A DNA stretch of 64,000 bases from the NCBI GenBank assembly GCA_951804985.1, contig OX638132.1:87920696-87984695 (forward strand). The letters run 5' to 3'. The first letter of the stretch is position 1. The number at the start of each line of letters is the position of its first letter. The notes under the pieces are model-generated. The model was not told the DNA's origin. It did no database searches and saw only the letters and a list, made by a program, of their open reading frames with translations. Both the position numbers and the translations under genes were made by a program. The DNA is from Dryomyza anilis (Eukaryota > Arthropoda > Insecta > Diptera > Dryomyzidae). This document shows, piece by piece, positions 1-9,779 of the stretch.

Positions 1-90
1 AACCAAAAGCAAAGAATGTAAATACTGCATCAACTCAAGATTTTTTTTTGATTTTGTTTTCAAAAAGAAATATTTTTTATAATTATAAAA

Positions 91-340
91 GTGCTTAAAA
101 TACAGTCTTGAAGAACTTATGCTAAGATCTCTTACCATTTGAGCTGTGCGTATTATATTTTTACTTAAAATGGTGGGACCTACAGTTTAATGCCGAATAC
201 CAACGTCGGGGTAAGAGCTTTTCATGGGCAGTGTTTTCTCTTGGAGGGTTGCCATTGTCTGCCGAGAGGCAGCCCAGAATTGAACATGGGATTTTTCGAC
301 TCGCAGTCCAACGTACAGACATCTGAGCTACCGACGCTAC
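91..340 (-). mobile_element. tRNA-derived SINE, family B, degraded copy
   Basis: This is a diverged copy of the SINE seen more cleanly at 27601-27860 and 52839-53151. Read on the minus strand, the 5' part (from 340 leftwards) is tRNA-like. It has a TAGCTCAG-type A-box remnant, the segment CTGCGAGTCG, and a degraded B box near 280-290. The unrelated 3' body runs left to about 91 and shares the GAGCTGTGCGT and TGGGACCTACAGTTTA blocks with the other copies. No clear target duplication remains, so it is probably older than those copies. The left boundary is approximate. Confidence 0.75.
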
Positions 341-568
341 AAAAACATACGAAAATATAGAAAATATAGAATACAGAATATATAGAAAATATAGAATTTG
401 AAAAAAAAGTGGAACATAAATCTAAGAAATAATTATTAACATACTTATGTAAGTTCATTATTAAAATTTACAAAATTTTTGATTTTTTGTACCCTCCAGT
501 TTTATATTTATATAACTATATAAGAAATACGATTTTTAAACAAGGCACATTAAAATTTCAATATATTA

Positions 569-574
569 TTTATT
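569..574 (-). terminator. poly(A) signal of the JHBP-like gene
   Basis: AATAAA on the minus strand, 12 bp beyond the stop codon of the JHBP-like gene. Close spacing like this is common in insect genes, but the AT-rich setting makes chance matches easy. Confidence 0.4.
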
Positions 575-586
575 TAATTCCATTCA

Positions 587-1532
587 TTATGCCAATGTGC
601 AATTAGCCATATTGAATTCCATGCTCAGTTCGACAAGCATATCAATAAACTCGTTCATTGTAACATTCTCCAAGTATCCATTCGCAATAGGCAGCAACAG
701 TTGCGCATAAATGCTATCGACCTGCACCTGAATCTGTTGCGCCCACATCAATGAGAAGTCACGCATCCAACGATTGAAGAAATTATTGGCCGATATGTCC
801 CACAAACTGTTCCAATTGTTCACCAACACATTGCCCACATAGAAATGCAAATCGAAGTCTGATATACGCAAACCATCAGGACTGAGCGCGCTAGTGGCCA
901 TCTCAAATTCTCCGACCATACGGAAATCCACAACCTTGACATTGAGCAAACCCTTGCTGGCCATGTCGACCGGAAAACCGGCCATAAGCGCCCAAGCATC
1001 GAGCATGAATTCGCCAAGAATCTGTAATTCCGGAAAGATCAAGTCGTATGTAGTACGATTGGTGTCCTCGTTGTAACTCGAAGCAATAAAACGGAAATTG
1101 CTCATGCCGGTTACAACCATATTGGAGATATTGCCATTAATACTATCCGAGTAAGAATAATGTCAGTGGTTTGATTGAATCGATTATGCAAACTGAAGAC
1201 TTACTTGTAGTACTCGTTGGTTAGATTTATTGGCAGAAAACCCATGGTGAATGGTGCCAAGATGGGCAGTTTCATGGGTGGATATCCGCAAGGCATAATC
1301 TTCTGGAAGGCATTATACAACATTTGCAGTGCAGTGCCAAAGTTAATATCGGAAAGTTGAATGGATGTGTTGTCTGATGCATAGGCTATGTAAAAAAGGA
1401 GGTTTTTAGTTAGAGAAAGTTTGCGAAAATGAATTTTGATTATTTTCTCAAGTTACCGGCTCCATTAACATTTGCTGCTAGGCCAGCAATGGCGACTATG
1501 ACACTTAGTAATAGAAAATTATTTCGCTGCAT
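587..1532 (-). CDS. JHBP/takeout-family secreted protein, three exons
   Basis: Three exons join in frame on the minus strand: 1532-1457, 1385-1205 and 1142-587, with introns 1456-1386 and 1204-1143. Donors are GTAACT and GTAAGT; acceptors end CATAG and GATAG. The product is 270 aa, within the usual 240-280 aa of the family. Residues 1-24 form a signal peptide (hydrophobic run FLLLSVIVAIAGLAA, likely cleavage near NVNG-A). Exon 2 carries MPCGYPPMKLPILAPF (about 56-71), a family motif. Exon 3 holds the lipid-binding TULIP-type fold, with the typical pattern of ISNMVVTGMSNF (about 91-102) and ELQILGEF. Members are secreted carriers of hydrophobic ligands such as juvenile hormone. The ligand here is unknown. 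Only two cysteines remain in the mature protein (58 and 267), so the N-terminal CysX6Cys pair of classical takeout proteins is absent. The family assignment is good; the ortholog is not identified. Confidence 0.85.
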
Positions 1533-1590
1533 CGTTGTTTTGTGGTTCGTTATTAATGTTAAACTAAAATATTGAAATCGGTTTCTACCA

Positions 1591-1598
1591 TTTATATA
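1591..1598 (-). promoter_or_regulatory. TATA box of the JHBP-like gene
   Basis: TATATAAA on the minus strand, about 60 bp upstream of the start codon at 1532. A TTCAAT initiator-like site lies about 25 bp further downstream. The spacing fits a short 5' UTR. Confidence 0.5.
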
Positions 1599-2136
1599 GC
1601 ATTCTATTTTTATTGTTGTTATCAATACATGGTTAGTTCTTTACTGCTATCAAATTGAAAATTGTCTAAAAAAACAGAAAAAATATTTCACTTGGATGAT
1701 GGATTAGTGTCAAAAACTTATCTCTTATCGTTTGGTAATTTTACCATGTTATTCTCGTGCTACTATTACTCATTGCAAAATGTTCGGCACGCACTACAAA
1801 AATTATAATGTTAAATTCATAGTGTCTAATTTGTTGTTAATATAAAACAAAGAGAAACAGTCATAATTCTGATAATGCGAAACAAGTCTGTTATATTACC
1901 ATTATTCATGATCAAATTTTAATAATGAACCTATTTAAATAATTAAATCATAAATAAATTAATAAATATTTCTCTTTTCTCTGATTACACAACACAAAAA
2001 AAAAATTATCCGCGATTTTATTACGATTTTCCGATGGACTTTAAGATTCTAATCAAGACCTCATGCTCAGTTTTTTCATATTGCTTCAAGTTTTTGAGTT
2101 ATTACGTAAAATATGCCAATTCTCGCATTTTTCAAC
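1599..2136. other. AT-rich intergenic DNA
   Basis: No gene or repeat copy was recognised here. It lies upstream of the JHBP-like gene and may hold its promoter-proximal control region. Confidence 0.5.
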
Positions 2137-2140
2137 ATAT

Positions 2141-2629
2141 TGTTACGAAAATACAGTCTTAGGAAAACTGTTCTACAAGTTCGTATCTCTGGATTGTGTA
2201 CAAAATAAAAATACTCTTATGTTTGGTTTTAATTATAACAATTAACTTTATTAATTCACTTCAATAAACAACTTTACTAATAACAAATTCTAATAACTGC
2301 TGCATGTCCACTATTTAACTTGACATTTATCACACGAGATGCACTCGACCACTTTACAATCACTACTGAAGTGCTGTACCTCGGATGCGGCTCCCTTATA
2401 TACTGCATGCAACAGTTCGATACGTTTCGACAAGCTTCGACTTTTTTCGAGAACCTTCTACTTGTTTCGTAATGTGCAGATTTTCCATCTCTTTCTCGCA
2501 CATTGCTCAGTACGCTGAATGATCTTCCGTCACTTTTTAACACATTGTTCAGTGGGCTGAATTGTCTTGCGTCTCATTTATTATTGTTGAATGCTGGCAC
2601 AGTGGGGCAAATTACCTCTTTTCGTAACA
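2141..2629 (-). mobile_element. Solo LTR of a gypsy-type retrotransposon
   Basis: A 489-bp LTR stands alone. The ends are an 11-bp perfect inverted repeat: TGTTACGAAAA at the left and TTTTCGTAACA at the right. It is flanked by a 4-bp duplication, ATAT (2137-2140 and 2630-2633), as is typical of Ty3/gypsy integrases. On the minus strand it reads as an LTR: a TATATAAG box at 2402-2395, a TTCAGT initiator-like site about 35 bp downstream, and an AATAAA at 2252-2247 before the 3' end. No internal domain is present, so the element was lost by LTR-LTR recombination. The gypsy lineage is not identified. Confidence 0.85.
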
Positions 2630-2633
2630 ATAT

Positions 2634-3100
2634 TTTGGACTTTAACTTTTTACAGATTTGAGTTTTCGATCTGATTTGTTTTGTGTTCCATTGAGTTTAC
2701 TTCAGCTAATATTTTGAAATGATTCATATAAAATTCCAATTTATCTGACCGAAGTTATGTCTAGTCAAACGCAAACAATATAAATTTTAAGGGGTACCTA
2801 TTATTTATTGCATAACATATATGGTTTTTCATAATTCAATAAATGTGTATATTATATGTCAATGAAGATCAATACTGTGGTTCCTCTTACTTTGTTTTTA
2901 GCAAATCACTCTTTAAGTCTTGAGATTAAATAACAATTCACCTATATAATTTTTGATTAAATTCTTAATTTTAAGAAACAGATGTACTTAGTTGTCAAAA
3001 AAGTAACTAAGTGGAATTATTCTTGATATGCAGATATTAATATCTTAGGTATTAAAATGTTGTTGCTGTTTTCTTCCCAAAATTTAATTAACACGTGTTG
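2634..3100. other. AT-rich intergenic DNA
   Basis: No coding region or repeat was recognised between the solo LTR and the non-LTR retrotransposon. Confidence 0.5.
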
Positions 3101-3129
3101 GTCCCTGCTGTTGTTTTTTCGATGCGTAT

Positions 3130-3765
3130 GTGTCCATTAATATGCCACAAATAATGGCACTGGGTGAGACCCAGGGTAGTGAGGATGCAGATCCACTGGA
3201 TTTTCAAATACCTGGGTATCACTTAGTGCCATTATTTTCTGCTCATAGGGGTCTCGCTCTATTTATTCGGAGTGACGTTGTGTATCAACTGCAGCAACAA
3301 CATAGTGTTTCGGATAGCGAATTTAATACAATTTGGGTTAAATTCAAAATCCAAGCACACATAATGCACTTGTGCTTTCTTTATAGGAGTTCGAATCTAG
3401 ATAGGGTTTCCACCTGTAATAACCTGGATGCCTTATCTGATTCGATCTCAAATATATTGGAGCAATTTCCAGGCAGTGAAATTGTTGTTGCCGGAGATTT
3501 TAATGTGCACAACGCCACTTGGTTGAACCACTCGGGTCTTCCAACACAGCAGGGTTGTTATGTTGAGCTGTTTGCAGAGTGCAATCAACTCACTCAATTG
3601 GTGAAGGAACCGACGTACCTCCCACGCGTCGGTGGGCAAAGCCAAAAAGTCCTAGACCTTTTTCTGACTTCACATCATGAAAAATATGATGTAAAGGTCC
3701 TTGCACCTCTTGGCAACTCCGACCACTGTACGGTTTCCGCTGAGTTTTCGAGCCTTTTCGATTAA
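3130..3765 (+). pseudogene. Retrotransposon endonuclease domain (EEP fold)
   Basis: About 211 codons remain open and encode the endonuclease that nicks target DNA in target-primed reverse transcription. Visible motifs are PQIMALGETQ (catalytic Glu block) at the start, GDFNVHNATW, LDLFLTS, and the C-terminal GNSDHCTV with the catalytic Asp-His. The usual first strand with the catalytic Asn is missing, so the domain is 5' truncated. The frame starts at a GTG, not at a real initiator. It ends in a stop just before FNWKLCF-type linker sequence that continues in another frame. Confidence 0.8.
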
Positions 3766-3810
3766 AATTGGGTTGCGTTAAATGATTCTTTTCGCAACTT
3801 TAATTGGAAA

Positions 3811-4363
3811 TTGTGTTTCGCAGACAGAGACATAAATGCCGCGGCTTTAATGGTACAAAATATTATTTTATTAGGTATGCGGTCCTGCATACCTTCTAAA
3901 AAAATTAGCATTAAACCCAAGGACCACTCATGGTTTAATGAGACTTGCAGGATTGCAGTCAGGTCGAAAGAGGAAGCCTTCAGAATTGGCGGTCTAACAA
4001 GAATGCTGACACAGAAAGACTTCGCATACAGGCTAGGAATCGCTGTAATGCCGTCGTTCAATACCAGTTGCGATGGATGGTGTGTTCTCAGAACAACATT
4101 CCATCAATTCTGGAGTTCCGCAGGGTTCCGTCCTATCCCCGTCCCTATTTCTGGTATTTATCAATGACCTTCTGTCATTGGCCCAGAACCCAATTCATTC
4201 CTTTGCAGATGACAGCAACATTTGTCAATCATATTCGTTCAACAAGCGGGTCTTGCAAATAGAGTTGATTTTAATGCAACAAATATTCACCGACACTACC
4301 TCATCTTTCTTCCCTTCCTCTAACCCTAATCCTTTCCTACGATCAACACTGTGCGTTTCATAA
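3811..4363 (+). pseudogene. RT fragments of the non-LTR retrotransposon
   Basis: The first piece (3811 to about 4060) is linker sequence, including KPKDHSWFNETCR. It changes frame and fuses to the RT palm at about 4073-4240, with GVPQGSVLSP and the FADD catalytic pair. After about 4250 the frame reads into the C-terminal FTDTTSSF region that matches the other copy at 14690 onward. The RT fingers, thumb and most of the C-terminus are deleted, so no active enzyme can be made. Confidence 0.75.
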
Positions 4364-4408
4364 ATAGGGGGCATCCCCTGAGTGTTGGTTAATCTGTAAA
4401 AAAAAAAA

Positions 4409-5250
4409 ATATTCCACTGATTCAGTTGTTGCAACACCGCGTATCAGTGCACACAACGAATGAATACAATTGACACAACCAATTTGTTTAGTTGTGGTTG
4501 CCAATTTAATTATAAGGAATCGGCAAATATGTTGTGTTTCTATATGCAGCCCTAGCGCTCCAACGTGTTGCAAACACGAAGTCAGCGTCACAATATATTC
4601 CCGATATCGAACATTAACGTCGACTCGTTATGCTGCTGACTTCGTGTTTGCAACACGTTGGAGCGCTAGGGCTGTATATAGAAACACAACAGATATAAAG
4701 AAAATTTCAAGAACTCTGTACAATAGTATGTCCGTTGTTGAAGAAAGTATATTTGGGCATGAAAAAACCGAACAATAACAACGAACAAGCTTTAAAACAA
4801 ATCCAAATTTTGTTTTACACGTGGCACGCGCTGTCCGCAACACAAAAACAACGAGAGAAAAATATGAAGCTTGTGCGACTGATGTTGTCCTGCTTTGGCT
4901 TCGCAAAACAGCTGATTCCGCAGTTGAATCAAATAAATATTGGTTGGTACAACATAATGTTATGTCATTTAGTCAATATAACCAAATATCTGTTGAGTCA
5001 ACTAAATATTGGTTTCGTCTCATTTTGAATTTAGTTGCCGTAGCAATGGAAATAAAAAAAAAAATGAAAATGGATAAAAAGTGGGTTTCCCCAATTAATG
5101 TTGTAGTTGCTTCAACAAATAGTTGGTTAAGCTTCATACTATTGTTTGCCTCAAATGAATTTCAGTTGAGGCTGATTACAGTTGGAAAATGCAAATGAAT
5201 ATTCTTTGAAACAACTGCTCGCCAAGCTATTATTTTTTTATGTGTAGACA
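4409..5250. repeat. Dispersed repeat related to 22790-24510
   Basis: Blocks such as ATTCAGTTGTTGCA (about 4420), GAATACAATTGACACAACC (about 4462) and the stretch around 5100-5210 recur with divergence at 22850-23310. The non-LTR element ends at the left edge of this repeat and probably inserted into it. Internal termini are not resolved. The near-perfect hairpin at 4530-4691 lies inside. Confidence 0.6.
4530..4691. repeat. 57-bp inverted repeat (hairpin)
   Basis: The left arm (4530-4586) and right arm (4635-4691) are reverse complements with one mismatch over 57 bp, around a 48-bp spacer. The arms start TGTTGTGTTTCTATAT and include CCCTAGCGCTCCAACG. This looks like a small foldback insertion. 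The apparent ORFs on both strands here come from this symmetry and are not genes. Confidence 0.9.
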
Positions 5251-6555
5251 AGCACACTATCTCGATGTGACTGAGTGCTCTCACATGTGAGTGCTCTCAC
5301 ATCGTCTGTAAAGTTGTATTTCATATCTTCACACATTCCGCCCGTCAAGCCTTTACGTTGATTTTGATGGATCTTGCGTTATACGACTCTCGAAAACATG
5401 TCGTGTTACCAACAAACAAATTTCAGATAAACAACATAAAAATTTATTTAAAACTTACGAATTTTTTAATCTGGCAGTACTTATGACAGCAACAAAACGA
5501 GACTTGATTGAGAATCGAACAAAAAACATCTGTTTTGAAAATGTGGGCAAAATTGTGTTTGTGTGTATTTTATCATTTTTGCAATTTTTTTTCTAATTTG
5601 CTTTGCTGATGAAAAGAAAAGTGTAGTGTATTAAAAAATTATTTAAGATTGTTCTGCATCCTTTATAGGTGCAATTAGTGCCTTGTTTCGTGAAAATTTT
5701 AGTGAACAGAGCCAAAAAAGCTGCCGTCTAATTTGACACAACATTCGTGCGGTTTAGTTTTATGAAATACAAATTATTTCTTTCGTCGGCGCAAACCGTG
5801 TGACGTCAGACGTTTTGCGCTTTACAAAATTGAAAAAGCCAGTCACACGGGCGTGCGTGACTATTTTTGACAATTATCGAGATACAATATCTGGCTGTAA
5901 GTGCTAGGCTACAAAACCACACAACGTCATTCGTCTATTCGCAATTTTGTCTGTTCTATTTTTTATGAATTGGAGTTAACAGCAAAAAATTATTTAAACA
6001 TCTAAAAAGAATCTGTGAGGTATTAATTCAACTATCTCTAGGACAACGTTTTCATATAAAAATGCAAAAATAAAACCGATTCACTATCTCCAAGGAACCA
6101 GTGAGGTGCATAGTCTAGTACCTAACAACAGACAGACTCAGTATGTGCTACCTGATTAAAGCTGAATTTATAATAGACGTTCTCAAATGTCACAGGAACG
6201 GGACGTAACCTTTTGAAAAATCGTAGATTATAAAAATAGTTATTATAAGCGTAACGTAACGTGGATGGGACGTATATTTCCGTAGCTCTTGTAATCCGCA
6301 TTCCGTTCCGGTAACATTTGTGCACATATGTACGTCTATTATTACTGAAGCTTAAGAATATATATACTTTTCTATACTTCCACGCTTTTCTATACTTCCA
6401 TGGTGTTCAAATGGAATTTCCTTTTGGAACCCAATTAAAAATAAAATCAACTCACTTGATTCAAAGGTATTTTATTTGTATAATAAAAAATAGGAACATA
6501 TTTCTTAAATTTTAAGCGTAATAAAGAATGAGAATGAGTATACAAGAATTCCAAT
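5251..6555. other. Intergenic DNA between repeat and receptor gene
   Basis: No gene was recognised. Near 5268-5302 a 16-bp unit GTGAGTGCTCTCACAT is repeated in tandem with overlap. The segment 5750-5950 is richer in CpG than its surroundings. There is a short imperfect repeat of CTATACTTCCA near 6372-6400. Confidence 0.5.
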
Positions 6556-6561
6556 TTTATT
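6556..6561 (-). terminator. poly(A) signal of the receptor gene
   Basis: AATAAA on the minus strand, 24 bp beyond the stop codon of the ionotropic-receptor-like gene. Confidence 0.5.
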
Positions 6562-6585
6562 CTGTCAAATTCATGCAAAACTATA

Positions 6586-8286
6586 TCAGTGCAGATGGTA
6601 AAAGAAATGTTCTAATATAAAAGCAATAAGTGCCGAAGAGTAGCCTATTGTAAAAAGTATTATTGGCATTTGAAAATATTCAATGGACAGAGGTTTTCCC
6701 ACCCATGGCTCCTTCTCCGTATTTAGCAACTGTAGAATGCCATTTGTAATAGCCTCATTATTGGTGCTTCTCCGGAATTCATCAAACATCCCATGCGCAA
6801 AGGCCGTAAGATATAATTGATTGAAGATTTCCTCGAATGGCCATGCAGAGGCAATAGGAAAAGAACCCAAGATATAATTGACGACCTGCGTCATGATTTT
6901 AAGCTTAGGCTGTGACATATACATTTGCTGATGCATGTAGAAGTTACACTTGTCCACGTGACAATAGTACGCATATGCAGGATTCATGTCGTTGAGATAC
7001 AAGTCATGTGTTGTCTGATTGACTTTTTTTAAACGATTCCAAATTTCGGGTGATGCACCAAAAGTTTGTAAGGCCTTGACATCATAATCATTGACCAGTA
7101 TAGTTACATCGTTTTTGCGCAAATCTTCCATGGTTTCAATCTGTTGCTCGTAGACGGTGCTAGTCAAAATACTGGACAGTACAGTAAGATAAATGTTACT
7201 GAGTATAAAACCACCTATACACAATACCAATAGTAATAAAAACTGTGTCTTGCCGCGCAGATTCACGTAGTAGTTGGGCATAAACAGCAGCCCACGTAAA
7301 GCCATCAGCAATGAGCTGCCCATGTCCCAGACGCCAGTCTGTTGCCAGTAGACCAATGTGATGGCCATTGCTATATAGCAGATGATGATGCCCATGGCCA
7401 TCCAAACGTCCCAATCCAGCGGCTGCACAAAGTAGCGGTATTTTTGTAGGGGCTGCGCAAAGGGCACCATAAGATGTGCAGTGGCCAATCGGTATGGTAC
7501 CGCGATTACATAGTTATTATCAGGTATACCACCGTCCACACATAAATCGACATGACCGTTGCGCAAATCTCGAAAACAATCCGAGATGACATAGTTCGGC
7601 ATTAACACGTGCACCAATGAAGCATTGTAATGCGTAGAGAAAAGCAACAAGAATTTGTAGTATAATCCACCGAATCTCAATTGTTTATTAGCTGAATTTT
7701 CATAGATCATACATCTAGGTGGTTTATGACCGATGGCTGCATGTATAGGATATCCCAGGAAATTTCGCCATTTATTTCGCACACTCAGATATCTTTCTAA
7801 TGTGGTTTCACGTACTCGCAAACTGGGAAATGGTTCAAATGTCAGTAGCCTGTAGGTTTGATTAAGTGCAATCAGCAATATGTTATAGAATCCATTTGTC
7901 CAACACCATTTAAAAAGAGTTTCTATATTGATTGTGGATAGTTGTTCGTCGTTGGCGAGTTCCAGCACAAACAGCACATCTGTCTTGTGCCAACGATTAA
8001 GCGATTTCTTTAATGTATTTAAAAGCATTTCATTTAGTTCTGGCATAATATAAACAATCGATAATACTTGAGAGTTGAAATTGTGTCGAAGTTCTTGCTC
8101 ATATTCTTCTGCTATAATGAGGCGCGGTACCTCAATTCGACGCACAAGATTCGCCATTAGTTCATTGTCTCTAACACCATAGTATATGGTATATCTTGCA
8201 CTAATGCCATTTTCTAGATTTTGTACTAATTGATTGAGTGCTCTTCCGTATACAAAAGTCACAAGCGAATAATTCAAGAGTAACAT
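6586..8286 (-). CDS. Divergent ionotropic receptor (IR), intronless
   Basis: A single uninterrupted 566-aa frame has the layout of insect IRs, ligand-gated cation channels of chemosensory neuron membranes. A short N-terminal region (about 1-185) is followed by the S1 lobe (about 186-285), with RFGGLYYKFLLLFSTHYNASL. TM1 is near 293-314 (WDVWMAMGIIICYIAMAIT). A pore-loop segment lies near 320-337. TM2 is near 347-373, ending SNIYLTVLSSILTS. The S2 lobe is about 377-537, and TM3 is near 539-562. Glutamate-binding residues of iGluRs are not recognisable. Length, lack of introns and divergence resemble the Drosophila IR20a clade (IR52, IR56, IR60, IR94 types), which has taste and pheromone roles; that placement is inference. 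The start gives MLLLNYSLVTF, a short hydrophobic N-terminus. The frame is intact, so the gene is probably functional. Confidence 0.85.
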   Translation of the reverse strand: MLLLNYSLVTFVYGRALNQLVQNLENGISARYTIYYGVRDNELMANLVRRIEVPRLIIAEEYEQELRHNFNSQVLSIVYIMPELNEMLLNTLKKSLNRWHKTDVLFVLELANDEQLSTINIETLFKWCWTNGFYNILLIALNQTYRLLTFEPFPSLRVRETTLERYLSVRNKWRNFLGYPIHAAIGHKPPRCMIYENSANKQLRFGGLYYKFLLLFSTHYNASLVHVLMPNYVISDCFRDLRNGHVDLCVDGGIPDNNYVIAVPYRLATAHLMVPFAQPLQKYRYFVQPLDWDVWMAMGIIICYIAMAITLVYWQQTGVWDMGSSLLMALRGLLFMPNYYVNLRGKTQFLLLLVLCIGGFILSNIYLTVLSSILTSTVYEQQIETMEDLRKNDVTILVNDYDVKALQTFGASPEIWNRLKKVNQTTHDLYLNDMNPAYAYYCHVDKCNFYMHQQMYMSQPKLKIMTQVVNYILGSFPIASAWPFEEIFNQLYLTAFAHGMFDEFRRSTNNEAITNGILQLLNTEKEPWVGKPLSIEYFQMPIILFTIGYSSALIAFILEHFFYHLH

Positions 8287-8741
8287 CTTTTTTTCGCAAT
8301 AATAGTAACATTGAAATATTATTGTCTAATTCTTAGTGCTGCCTGGCCATTATTATGAATCCATAAAGTTCGTGTAATCTAGAAAGTTGTTTAAACAAAT
8401 TCAGTAATTAGTCTTTTATTTAAATAATTTAAATTAGGGCATAAAATTGATTAATAATAACTAAAATATTAAAAGAATTCACAATTTGTTTTATATAGAA
8501 ATATTTTAACATTTAAAAAATCTATCAAATATAACAACGATGTATAAAAAGTTCGTGAATACACTTTATTTAATTTTAGATTTTAAAAATCATTTAGTTT
8601 ACGATTGCAACGAAGTATTTTTTTTTAGAAGTTATTTAAATCTCCGAAAATGCTGATATAATATAGAACTATGGATTGGGAAATACATGTAATGTGGGAA
8701 ATTGCAATTTTTGGACATGTTTTTACACATAGAAAAATAAA
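8287..8741. other. AT-rich upstream region of the receptor
   Basis: No other gene is seen. It contains the presumed promoter of the minus-strand receptor gene, but no TATA box or initiator stands out. Confidence 0.45.
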
Positions 8742-9416
8742 AACCAGTTGGGAAGGTTAGTTCCCATGGCAAATTTTAAAGTAGGTGTTATTATGATAGT
8801 TAGGATTATCAAAATTATAGTCGGTCTAATACCCTACACATATGTGTGGTTACCAGTCAAAGTGGTATATAGGTCACAAGGGTATACGAATCCTGAAAAT
8901 AACTACAAACTTTCAATCGCTGAAGAATTTCCATTCATTTGATATCCATATTTAAAAATGGGTATGTGTACCGAATTCGATTTTTTTTTTATAACCACAA
9001 GTCGTTTCGCCGGACAACATTATTATCATATATTTGAGCATGATATCAATATATATTTGACCAAAAAAAGTTTACCTAAGCACGTATATAGTAATATTGA
9101 TCTGTAGATATTCATTTTATATGAGGTATTTGAACATAAGTGGTCGGTTCTCAGGTCACAATAGACCAATTTTCTTGTTCGGACAGCTTAGATATATAAG
9201 TAATCTAAATCTAAAGTTTTATTGTTCTACCTCTTCTACTTTTTCTGTAATCGTTATTTCAACAGACAGACAGGGGGACAGACAGACGGACATCGTTAAA
9301 TCGACTCAGGAGGTCATGCTGATCAAGAATATATATACTTTTTCATACCGGAGATACTTCCTTCTGGGTGCGTACCAAACTGAATATACCCTTTCACTCT
9401 TAGTGTAGGGTATAAC
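8742..9416 (+). repeat. Dispersed repeat family D, copy 1
   Basis: This approximately 675-bp unit also occurs at 53849-54524 (minus) and 63162-63852 (plus). It begins ACCAGTTGGGAAGGTTAG and ends CCCTTTCACTCTTAGTGTAGGGTATAA. Shared internal blocks include CAGACGGACATCGTTAAATC, GACTCAGGAGGTCATGCTGA and AATATATATACTTTT. The termini are not inverted repeats of one another. It encodes no protein. The type of element is unknown. Confidence 0.8.
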
Positions 9417-9449
9417 AATTGTCAAGTGCATCAACTTTTTTCATTTATG

Positions 9450-9457
9450 GTTATAAT
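9450..9457. repeat. hAT target-site duplication, left copy
   Basis: GTTATAAT, repeated exactly at 15214-15221. Eight base pairs is the length that hAT transposases generate. Confidence 0.85.
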
Positions 9458-9622
9458 TAGAGATGGGCGCGTGCCGTGCTTTTTTCGTGTCACGAACGAA
9501 AGTCTGAGTTCGTGCGTGCTAGTTGCAGTCGTGCCCGTGCCTCCAAAATCCGGCACGCGCCCATTAAAGACTTTTTTTATAGTTTCTACCCCAATTTAAA
9601 AAAAAACCCTTACTTCGTACAT

Positions 9623-9767
9623 TATTGTAGTTGAGTATTTATTAAAAACTGAATGAACAATATTAAAGTATTGAGAACATAACAAAACATATCTGTGATC
9701 AGAAAATTACAAATAATATAAAGTGTTTAATGATACAGTGATAACTATAATATAACAATATTCAACA
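9623..9767 (-). repeat. copia 3' LTR
   Basis: On the minus strand it starts TGTTGAATATTG and ends CTCAACTACAATA. It matches the other LTR base for base. At 145 bp it is short, but copia LTRs can be this short. Confidence 0.95.
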
Positions 9768-9779
9768 CTTTCCCTTGTT
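9768..9779 (-). promoter_or_regulatory. copia polypurine tract
   Basis: On the minus strand AACAAGGGAAAG abuts the 3' LTR. It is the expected primer for plus-strand DNA synthesis. The pol stop codon lies immediately upstream and overlaps its edge. Confidence 0.75.

Larger units (their letters stand above)
3120..4408 (+). mobile_element. Internally deleted non-LTR retrotransposon
   Basis: This plus-strand copy keeps pieces of ORF2 in order: endonuclease, a scrap of the linker, the reverse-transcriptase core, then a jump to the 3' end. The first junction is near 4060, where the linker runs directly into the RT block SGVPQGSVLSPSLFLVFIND with FADD. The second follows FADDSNICQ near 4250. About 300 or more codons are missing. 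The 3' UTR (about 4340-4395) ends in a GGGGGCATCCCC hairpin and TTGGTTAAT, followed by an A12 tail at 4397-4408. The same 3' end occurs in the minus-strand copy at 14597-15133. The 5' end lacks the start of the endonuclease. The clade is CR1/jockey-like; finer placement is not possible by eye. Confidence 0.85.

Noticed and set aside
4628..5198. Several overlapping frames of about 90-125 codons
   Set aside because: They arise from the 57-bp hairpin and repeat DNA; frames mirror one another on both strands.
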